Shown here one piece after another: positions 6,365 to 11,626 of a DNA stretch of 11,626 bases (the first letter of the stretch is position 1; each line of letters opens with the position of its first letter). The position numbers and the translations under genes were made by a program. The DNA is from JALWSI01 sp964569095 [NCBI: uncultured Aquificales bacterium] (GTDB lineage: Bacteria; Thermosulfidibacterota; Thermosulfidibacteria; Thermosulfidibacterales): assembly GCA_964569095.1 (NCBI GenBank), contig CAZMTB010000214.1, positions 1 through 11,626 of the forward strand, in the 5' to 3' direction. The notes beneath the pieces are model-generated. The model was not told the origin of the DNA, searched no databases, and worked only from the letters and a program-made list of their open reading frames with translations.

Positions 6365-8723
6365 GAGGAAGAGAGCTTCCCTTCTTGGTCTTGGCTTCAT
6401 CTTCTTGATTCTCTTCACCTCTCTCTCTACGGTGGGTTATTTCTACCTTCTCGGGTGTCTGGCTTCGACCCCTGTCTCTTCTCTCGGGGATGCGGCCTGT
6501 CTGGTTGGGGGGCTGATGGTTGAGGCTCTGGTCTGTTGTATCCTCTACCTTTCCTTGGCGAGGGTGAAGAGGATGGGGCTTCTCTTGGGTTGTCTGGTGC
6601 TTGCGCTCTTTGTTTCTTCCAACCTGGTACAGCTCGGTTCTCTCTACTTCTGTAGCAGCCTTCTTCCCAGGTTGGCGGTGGAGAACCTCGAGTTCGTGGG
6701 CCTTTTTCTCACTCCCACCAATGTTGCCTACGCGGCGGCATTGATCCTGGGATTCGTGGGGATGCCACTTGGCGTAGCCGTTTGGCTGAACGGGAGGTTT
6801 GGAGGAGAGGTGGGGGAGTTTTGCTCGAGGAGGTGGGGGAGGCTTGTGGTAACGGCGGCTGTGATGGTGGCTCTCCTCCTCTTGGTGCCCTCGTCGTTTT
6901 GCCGGCGAGGGAGAGTACCCTTGGCCCGGGGTAGTAAAGGGGCCTTTTATCCGGTGCTCTCCCTCGCTGAGACCCTTGCAGGGCCGGGAAGGAGTATCGA
7001 TGCCAGGAGTGCCGTGGCGCTAAGGGGCAAGGATGTCCGAGAGCTGAGGGAGCTATTTGGCTTTAAGGTAAATCCCTTGCAAGAGTATCCCCTGGTGAAG
7101 GGAGAGATATACCAGGGGATCTGCCCCTTTGGAAACGGCACTGTGGGTAGGCCCAACGTGGTGATCTTTTTTACCGAGGGCACCTCGGCGAGGACCCTGG
7201 GGGTGTACAATCAGAAGTTTTTGCAGGTCACCCCAAATATCGATGCCTTTGCCGGAAACTCCACCGTGTTTTACAACTACTTCAATCACACCACGGCGAC
7301 GTACCGCGGTCTGCTGGGTCAAACCTGCTCTTTCTATCCCAAGTTTGGAGGGGTTGGAGGATGGCACAACAACTACGAGAACCTCCCCAAAACCTCGTAC
7401 TTCTGCCTGACAGACCTCTTCAGGCATAACGGCTACCACACGGTGTTCATGGGGGCAGAGACCAGCTCCGCTGCCCACACCCACGACATGATGAGGATAT
7501 TGGGATTCGAAGATGTGTTGCCCGCCGAGGAGATCTCTAAACGGTACTTGGGAGGAGAACAGCCTGCAAAGGGTTGGGGACTCTCGGATCAGCAGGTCTA
7601 CAGGGGCGTAGTGGGCTTTCTGAAAGAGCACTTGAGGGTGGGAGGAAGGCCCATACTTCTTGCCGTGTACACGGAGGAGACCCATGCCTGGGTGGACGTT
7701 GGGAGGGATGGGGTGAGGTTCAAAGACGGTAGTAGCAACACCTTGAACACCCTCCACAATCTCGACGATGCCTTCGGGAAGTTCTGGAGGTTCTACCTTC
7801 ACTCTCCTTTGGCCAACAACACCGTGGTGGTCTTCACTGCAGACCACGACCACTTCCAGGAGAAGTCGTACGTATCGCTGATGAGGAGGATGGGAGAAGA
7901 GGACTATCGTCCCATCTTCGTTGACAAGATTCCCCTCATCATCCACGATCCCACCAGGAAACTGCCCGGAGCCGTGGATGCCCACGGTGCAAACTCCCTC
8001 GACCTGGCTCCTACTCTGGTTCACCTCCTGTGCCTTCCCAACGAGCGTAATCCCTTCCTGGGCACCTCCATATTCTCTATGGAGGAGCGAGGTCTCTGGC
8101 TAATGGGAATAACCTCATACAACGACAAGCTCTTCGTCACTGACGAGGAGGGTGTTCACGGTCCCTGGAGCAAGGAGAAGAGGTACAGGAAGGCAATGAA
8201 GCTGGCCCAGCGGTTCATAAGGTACGTGCACGCACTGGACGTGTCAGACCGCGTGTGGCCCATAAAGCACCCAGAACGGTGGGGGAAACCTCCCCTGTCC
8301 CCGAAGGAGGGGGTGAAGAGGCTTTTGAGTAGGTTTCCTCTACCAGGAGGGGATGACTTCTTGGTATATCCGGGCGAGGGGAAGCTTCTGAGATTCGACG
8401 GTTTCAGCTCTCTTCCTGGCCTTGTTATCTTTGTATGGAGAGACGACGAGAGGGCCTCTTCTTACGAGTTGCGGATCTCTTTGGAAGGCGACGGGGAGAC
8501 GAAGAGGTGGGTGGTGTCTTTGAAGCGGGGGGATTCCAAACTGCTTTCCAACAGGGGTCTTGTCTCTACCTACTACCTCTTCTCTCGGGATTCGTGGAAC
8601 TCTCTCGTGCCTTTCAAGGTTCGGTGGCAGGTTGTTGCCAAGGGTGAAGGGGGAGAGGTGTTGTGGCTGTCACCAGAGAGGAGCTTCGGCTTCAAACCAG
8701 CGGTGGCGAGGGAGGAGAGATGA
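6354..8723 (+). CDS. Membrane-anchored sulfatase-fold phospho-transferase (LtaS/EptA/OpgB superfamily) with FN3-like tail
   Basis: Large inner-membrane enzyme, 789 residues, likely to transfer a phospho-alcohol head group such as phosphoglycerol or phosphoethanolamine to an envelope lipid or glycan on the periplasmic side. About five membrane segments fill residues 8-185. The sulfatase/alkaline-phosphatase domain covers about 265-570. Expected metal and catalytic residues are visible: Glu275 in PNVVIFFTEGTS, a candidate nucleophile Thr316 (or Thr314) in HTTATYRGLLGQTC, His444 in TEETHAW, Asp497 and His498 in FTADHDHF, and His544 in DAHGANSLDLAPTLVHLL. The nucleophile is Thr, not the Cys or Ser of true sulfatases. 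Residues about 680-785 form a separate beta-rich region with a fibronectin-III-like pattern (SYELRIS, then VRWQVVAKGEGGEVLWLS). AAAGGTG (6340-6346) lies 7 bases before the ATG. The acceptor and donor cannot be told from sequence. Confidence 0.85.
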   Translation: MDLERKRASLLGLGFIFLILFTSLSTVGYFYLLGCLASTPVSSLGDAACLVGGLMVEALVCCILYLSLARVKRMGLLLGCLVLALFVSSNLVQLGSLYFCSSLLPRLAVENLEFVGLFLTPTNVAYAAALILGFVGMPLGVAVWLNGRFGGEVGEFCSRRWGRLVVTAAVMVALLLLVPSSFCRRGRVPLARGSKGAFYPVLSLAETLAGPGRSIDARSAVALRGKDVRELRELFGFKVNPLQEYPLVKGEIYQGICPFGNGTVGRPNVVIFFTEGTSARTLGVYNQKFLQVTPNIDAFAGNSTVFYNYFNHTTATYRGLLGQTCSFYPKFGGVGGWHNNYENLPKTSYFCLTDLFRHNGYHTVFMGAETSSAAHTHDMMRILGFEDVLPAEEISKRYLGGEQPAKGWGLSDQQVYRGVVGFLKEHLRVGGRPILLAVYTEETHAWVDVGRDGVRFKDGSSNTLNTLHNLDDAFGKFWRFYLHSPLANNTVVVFTADHDHFQEKSYVSLMRRMGEEDYRPIFVDKIPLIIHDPTRKLPGAVDAHGANSLDLAPTLVHLLCLPNERNPFLGTSIFSMEERGLWLMGITSYNDKLFVTDEEGVHGPWSKEKRYRKAMKLAQRFIRYVHALDVSDRVWPIKHPERWGKPPLSPKEGVKRLLSRFPLPGGDDFLVYPGEGKLLRFDGFSSLPGLVIFVWRDDERASSYELRISLEGDGETKRWVVSLKRGDSKLLSNRGLVSTYYLFSRDSWNSLVPFKVRWQVVAKGEGGEVLWLSPERSFGFKPAVAREER
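8711..8715 (+). promoter_or_regulatory. Ribosome-binding site deciding the ATG at 8720
   Basis: GGAGG ends four bases before the ATG at 8720, which overlaps the upstream stop as ATGA. This favours 8720 over an in-frame GTG at 8663 that would lie 61 bases inside the sulfatase-like gene. Confidence 0.65.
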
Positions 8724-9586
8724 CGCCAAGGGTCTTTAAAAAGGGGCGGGTGATGGGTCTCGTCTGCAGCTACCGTAGGATGGGAAACACGGAGATCTCT
8801 GTGCGGGAGGTGCTATCAGGGGTTGAGCCTTTTGGCCTGTCCACGGAGCTGATCAGGCTCACGGATCACAGGGTTGAGCCGTGCAGAGGGTGTATGTCCT
8901 GCGTCTTCAAAGGGGGAGGATGCCCGATTGATGACGATGCCCAAGGGATACTGCAACGCGTAACCTCCGCCGATGCCCTGGTCTTGGGAGCGCCCACCTA
9001 CATTCTTGGGGCGGCTGGGGTTCTCAAGATGCTCAGCGACCGCAGCATGGGGTTCATGGCCTGTGACTCGCGGCCTGCCGAGGGCAAACCCGCCGTTGGG
9101 GTGGTCACCGCAGGCGTTCCGGGATGGGAGGGACTGGCTCCTGCCATGGTGAGAATCTTTCTCTACTCTTTGGGTTTTCGATTGGTGGGACTCGAGGTTG
9201 TTCATGCCCAGGGACCCGGTGAGGTGCTGCTTGATGAGGATGAGGTTGTGAGGTTGAGGGCCGCGGGAGACCTTTTGGGCAGGGTGCTCTCTGGCAAGGT
9301 GGATCACAGGCTGCAGGCTGGAGACGGGGATTGCCCCCTCTGCGGAGAGAGCGTTATCTCCCTCTCTGATGGCCAGGTCAGGTGCCTCATCTGCGGGCTC
9401 AAGGGAAGGTTAACGGGCTCGGAGGTGATGTGGGAGGATCCGAAGGGCTGGCGATGGGGAGCAAAGGAGATGAAGTGGCACTTCGACGAGCAGGTGCGTT
9501 CTTCGGGGCCGCGCTACATGGCCAAGGCGAGGGAGATCAGGAGGATGGTGAAGGACAGATACCGCAGGAGAGACGAGGATGATTGA
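8720..9586 (+). CDS. Flavodoxin-fold NAD(P)H-dependent FMN reductase / iron-sulfur flavoprotein with zinc-ribbon-like C-terminus
   Basis: Cytoplasmic redox protein of 288 residues. The N-terminal 190 residues have the flavodoxin-like FMN reductase fold: an early strand then SYRRMGNTE (17-25) where the FMN phosphate loop should be, and ALVLGAPTYILGAAG followed by LKMLSDR, the usual flavin-contacting loop. Between them a cluster Cys55-x2-Cys58-x2-Cys61-x6-Cys68 (CRGCMSC then CPIDDD) matches the Fe-S binding pattern of archaeal and anaerobe iron-sulfur flavoproteins. The C-terminal 90 residues carry a second set of two CxxC pairs (205/208 and 222/225) that looks like a small zinc ribbon, then a basic, charged tail. 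The start overlaps the upstream stop as ATGA; the end overlaps thiDN by 8 bases. The electron partner and physiological substrate are unknown; NAD(P)H use is a family assumption. Confidence 0.82.
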   Translation: MTPRVFKKGRVMGLVCSYRRMGNTEISVREVLSGVEPFGLSTELIRLTDHRVEPCRGCMSCVFKGGGCPIDDDAQGILQRVTSADALVLGAPTYILGAAGVLKMLSDRSMGFMACDSRPAEGKPAVGVVTAGVPGWEGLAPAMVRIFLYSLGFRLVGLEVVHAQGPGEVLLDEDEVVRLRAAGDLLGRVLSGKVDHRLQAGDGDCPLCGESVISLSDGQVRCLICGLKGRLTGSEVMWEDPKGWRWGAKEMKWHFDEQVRSSGPRYMAKAREIRRMVKDRYRRRDEDD

Positions 9587-10934
9587 TCGCTTGAAGCTTC
9601 TTACCATTGCCGGTTCAGATCCTTCGGGGGGAGCCGGGATTCAGCAAGACCTCAGGGTGTTTACCTGCTTGGGAGGCTATGGATCGGCTGTGGTCGCGGC
9701 GGTGACCGTTCAGAACACTAGAGGAGTTAGGACCTTTTCTCCGGTGGACGCCCCTCTGTTGAGGAGCCAGCTTGAGGTCCTGCTGGAGGACGTTCCTTTT
9801 CACGGGGTGAAGACGGGGATGTTGGGGAGTTCGGAGAATGTGAGAGTGGTGGCCGATGTTTTGAGGGAGAGCCCCTCTCTCCTCGTGGTCGATCCCGTTC
9901 TCTCTGCAACCGAAGGGGGAGATCTCTACCAGGGGGAGAGAGAGGCCTTTGTGGATGCCCTTTTCCCCTTGGCCGCCGTGATCACCCCCAATCGGGAGGA
10001 GTTGCAGAGGCTCTTTCCTGGGCTCTCGCCTCTGGATGCCGCCCGGGAGATGATTCGTTGTGGTGCCAAAGGGGTGGTGGTTACAGGGGGAGATTCGGAT
10101 TCGCCGTCACACGTGGTGGACCTAGTGGTGACCAAGAGGGACGCGGTAGAGAGGGTGCATCCCAAGATACCCTTGCCCACGCAGAAGAGTCATGGAACGG
10201 GATGTGCGTTCTCTTCCCTGCTGCTCTTCATGCTGGCAAGAGGGCTTGACCTGCCAATAGCCTATGAGCAGGCCCTGGAGCTGATGGAGGATGCCCTCAG
10301 GCATGCGAGTTCCCCCGGAGGGGGCATGGCCTCTCCCGATCCGCTGGTTGTGCTTGATAGGGAGGTGGCGGTTAGGGGGGCTCTTGAGGGTATGGAGAGG
10401 GCCGTTCTTCGTCTGGAGTCGGTTGAGGGAATGGGGCTGTTGATACCCGAGATCCAGAGCAACCTCTGCTACGCCCTTCCCAACCCCAGAAGCCATTTGG
10501 ATGTTCTTGGGATCAAAGGGCGCATAATACGCTGGGGAGGGTACGCCAGGGCCATGGGCCCAGTTGTTTTTGGGGCCTCTCGTCACGTTGCAAACATCGT
10601 TCTCACCGCAAATCGGCACGATCCGAGTATAAGGTCGGCCATGGCCTTGAGGTATGAGCCTCAATGGGTTGAGGTGCTCCAGAGGGAGGGTTACAGGATT
10701 GCCTCCTTCAGCAGACAGGAGGAGCCTGCGGAGGTGAAGGAACGTGAGGGTAGCACCTTGGCCTGGGGGGTGGATACGGTCTGCCGCAGGGAGGGGGAGG
10801 TACCCATGTTCATCTACGACGAGGGGGACGTGGGAAAGGAGCCGGTTATCAGGTTGCTGGGTACCGATCCGGAGAGCGTGGTGAATACCGCGGTGGAGGT
10901 ATTGGGACTACTGGTCCCCAAAGTTGGTTGCTAG
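9579..10934 (+). CDS. thiDN: Bifunctional HMP/HMP-P kinase - thiamine phosphate synthase fusion (ThiD-ThiN)
   Basis: Cytoplasmic thiamine biosynthesis enzyme of 451 residues. The ThiD half (about 1-262) is a ribokinase-fold kinase that phosphorylates hydroxymethylpyrimidine (HMP) and its phosphate. It shows TIAGSDPSGGAGIQQDL near the N-terminus, VKTGMLGS, VVDPVL, and the catalytic loop KSHGTGC (203-209) with Cys209. The ThiN half (about 270-451) joins HMP-PP to thiazole phosphate to make thiamine phosphate, replacing the unrelated ThiE. It shows IPEIQSNLCYALP, DVLGIKGRI, VVFGASRHVANIVL with GASRH at 332-336, and DEGDVGKEPVIRLLG (414-428). AGGAG (9566-9570) lies 8 bases before the ATG, and the start overlaps the upstream gene by 8 bases. 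ThiN fusions are known mainly from archaea, Thermotogae and some other anaerobes. No other thiamine gene is in the window. Confidence 0.93.
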   Translation: MIDRLKLLTIAGSDPSGGAGIQQDLRVFTCLGGYGSAVVAAVTVQNTRGVRTFSPVDAPLLRSQLEVLLEDVPFHGVKTGMLGSSENVRVVADVLRESPSLLVVDPVLSATEGGDLYQGEREAFVDALFPLAAVITPNREELQRLFPGLSPLDAAREMIRCGAKGVVVTGGDSDSPSHVVDLVVTKRDAVERVHPKIPLPTQKSHGTGCAFSSLLLFMLARGLDLPIAYEQALELMEDALRHASSPGGGMASPDPLVVLDREVAVRGALEGMERAVLRLESVEGMGLLIPEIQSNLCYALPNPRSHLDVLGIKGRIIRWGGYARAMGPVVFGASRHVANIVLTANRHDPSIRSAMALRYEPQWVEVLQREGYRIASFSRQEEPAEVKEREGSTLAWGVDTVCRREGEVPMFIYDEGDVGKEPVIRLLGTDPESVVNTAVEVLGLLVPKVGC

Positions 10935-10939
10935 GAGGT
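10933..10939 (+). promoter_or_regulatory. Ribosome-binding site overlapping the thiDN stop
   Basis: AGGAGGT begins inside the TAG stop of thiDN and lies six bases before the ATG at 10946. It fixes that ATG as the nitroreductase start, against an in-frame TTG at 10928 that would place the site inside the coding region. Such an arrangement suggests translational coupling. Confidence 0.75.
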
Positions 10940-10945
10940 TTTAAG

Positions 10946-11443
10946 ATGGACTGTCTTGATGCCCTTCTAACCAGGAGAAGCGTTAGGCACTACCTGCCAA
11001 GAGAGGTGGAGCGGGAGAAGATAGAGACTGCTCTCAGGGCTGCCCACTGGGCCCCATCGGGAAAGAACAATCAACCGTGGAGGTTCATTGTTACCACCGA
11101 TGAGGCGATTCGCGACTCATTGGCAGAACTCACCGTATCGGGACGGATAATAAGGGAGGCGCCGGTGGCAATAGGGATCTTCTTCGACCAAGGGGTCTCT
11201 TACCACAGGGAGAAGGACCTACAGGCAATAGGCGCGGCAATAGAGAATCTGATGCTAGCCTTGCATTGTCAAGGGCTTGGATCGGTCTGGCTTGGCGAGA
11301 TCCTGAAGAACCGCGAGAAGGTGGAGGATATACTGGGGGCACCCGAATCGTGGGAGTTTGTTGCCCTGGTGAGCGCTGGCTACGGTGCAAAGGAGGGAGC
11401 TTCCCACAGGGTACCCCTTAGTGAGGTTGTTAGGTGGTTATAG
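10946..11443 (+). CDS. Nitroreductase-family FMN-dependent oxidoreductase, short form
   Basis: Small cytoplasmic flavoprotein of 165 residues, probably a homodimer that binds FMN between subunits and reduces its substrate with NAD(P)H. The family signature is clear: LLTRRSVRHY (about 6-15) for FMN phosphate contact, then AAHWAPSGKNNQPWRFIV, and in the C-terminal part AIGAAIENLMLALHCQGLGSVWLG, ending in a short VSAGYGAKEG loop. The length agrees with the compact anaerobe form, shorter than the roughly 215-residue NfsB/BluB types. It is read from its own strong ribosome-binding site within the probable operon, right after thiDN. Natural substrate unknown; no ferredoxin domain is fused. No clear terminator follows. 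Confidence 0.88.
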   Translation: MDCLDALLTRRSVRHYLPREVEREKIETALRAAHWAPSGKNNQPWRFIVTTDEAIRDSLAELTVSGRIIREAPVAIGIFFDQGVSYHREKDLQAIGAAIENLMLALHCQGLGSVWLGEILKNREKVEDILGAPESWEFVALVSAGYGAKEGASHRVPLSEVVRWL

Positions 11444-11482
11444 GTTGCGGCTATCTTTCTCGAGGGGGTTGTGCCAGACCTG

Positions 11483-11502
11483 TTTGTGAAAAAAATCACT
11501 TT
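11483..11502 (+). promoter_or_regulatory. CRP/FNR-family-like palindrome
   Basis: TTTGTGA (11483-11489) and TCACTTT (11496-11502) are half-sites around a six-A spacer. The core TGTGA-N6-TCAC has the spacing of a CRP-type operator. Its centre lies about 15 bases upstream of the -35 box, near -50 relative to the predicted start, between the standard activator positions. The all-A centre could make this chance symmetry. A redox or cAMP-type regulator of the CRP/FNR family is the natural candidate, by inference only. Confidence 0.4.
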
Positions 11503-11507
11503 TCCCC

Positions 11508-11536
11508 TTGACATCGTTCCTGGGGGAGCTTATCGT
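11508..11536 (+). promoter_or_regulatory. Sigma-70-type promoter for the last gene
   Basis: A perfect -35 box TTGACA (11508-11513) is followed, after 17 bases, by TATCGT (11531-11536), which matches TATAAT at four of six positions. The surrounding region is unusually AT-rich for this window. Transcription would begin near 11543, giving a leader of about 30 bases before the ATG at 11572. Confidence 0.65.
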
Positions 11537-11559
11537 AACTTATTATCACAATATCCCAT

Positions 11560-11567
11560 AGGAGGTG
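11560..11567 (+). promoter_or_regulatory. Ribosome-binding site of the last gene
   Basis: AGGAGGTG is a near-perfect Shine-Dalgarno; its GGAGG ends six bases before the ATG at 11572 and decides that start. Confidence 0.8.
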
Positions 11568-11571
11568 TTGT

Positions 11572-11626
11572 ATGAGAAAGGTGCTAACGGGGATTCTGGG
11601 ACTGCTCTTGCTTATGGGGATGATGG
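11572..11626 (+). CDS. N-terminus of an exported or membrane protein (3' end cut by window edge)
   Basis: Only 18 codons are visible before the right edge. They read MRKVLTGILGLLLLMGMM: two basic residues, then a hydrophobic run, as in the n- and h-regions of a signal peptide or a first membrane segment. The cleavage region is not in the window. The gene has its own promoter and a strong ribosome-binding site, so it starts a new transcription unit and is likely well expressed; an abundant periplasmic binding protein or outer-membrane protein is possible. The product cannot be named from this much sequence. Confidence 0.7.
   Translation, partial: MRKVLTGILGLLLLMGMM

Noticed and set aside
8663-8665. 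GTG as the start of the flavoprotein gene
   Set aside because: It would overlap the sulfatase-like gene by 61 bases and lacks a family-like N-terminus; the ATGA overlap at 8720 with GGAGG upstream is better.
10946-11443. BluB (dimethylbenzimidazole synthase), tempting because of the B12 locus
   Set aside because: The protein is about 50 residues shorter than BluB, BluB needs oxygen, and the gene sits in a different operon next to thiDN. It looks like a generic short nitroreductase.
11486-11510. Intrinsic terminator after the nitroreductase
   Set aside because: GTGA/TCAC with an all-A loop gives only a 4-bp AT-rich stem, and TTTT is followed by CCCC. It is too weak; the operator reading is better.
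1-11626. Mobile element, CRISPR array, tRNA or rRNA
   Set aside because: I saw no transposase or integrase, no spaced direct repeats, no terminal inverted repeats and no cloverleaf or rRNA-like sequence on either strand.

Overview
The window carries one unbroken series of plus-strand genes from a diderm (Gram-negative-type) bacterium. An outer-membrane TonB-dependent receptor and a periplasmic binding protein with a type I signal peptide show the two-membrane envelope. Arginine is coded mostly by AGG/AGA, the coding strand is rich in GAG/GGN/AGG purine runs, and GTG starts are common. Together with a ThiD-ThiN fusion and several flavin or Fe-S redox proteins this would suit an anaerobic, possibly thermophilic lineage. 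Synergistota is one guess, made from general feel and not from a database match.

Region 1 (2-5305) is a vitamin B12 (corrinoid) acquisition locus. It holds a BtuB-like receptor whose start lies left of the window, an intrinsic terminator, a CobO/BtuR-type corrinoid adenosyltransferase, and the BtuF-BtuC-BtuD ABC importer, whose genes are joined by 4-base GTGA overlaps. The receptor takes corrinoid across the outer membrane, BtuF binds it in the periplasm, BtuCD carries it into the cytoplasm, and CobO adds the adenosyl group. Any cobalamin riboswitch would be expected left of the window; none is visible inside it.

Region 2 (5306-5446) is a 141-base gap with no confident gene. It holds a strong Shine-Dalgarno followed by a possible 31-codon reading frame, a chain of touching stop and start codons leading into the next gene, and a possible long-range stem that would pair the two ribosome-binding sites.

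Region 3 (5447-11443) is a tightly packed probable operon: a UPF0104/LPG_synthase_TM-type membrane protein, a membrane-anchored sulfatase-fold phospho-transferase of the LtaS/EptA/OpgB superfamily with a fibronectin-III-like tail, a flavodoxin-fold protein with an Fe-S-type cysteine cluster and a C-terminal zinc-ribbon-like segment, a ThiD-ThiN thiamine phosphate synthesis fusion, and a short nitroreductase. The first two genes suggest modification of an envelope lipid or glycan. The last three are cofactor or redox genes whose link to the first two is unclear.

Region 4 (11444-11626) is an intergenic regulatory region with a CRP/FNR-like palindrome, a good sigma-70-type promoter and a strong ribosome-binding site. 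It leads into the first 18 codons of an exported or membrane protein cut by the right edge.
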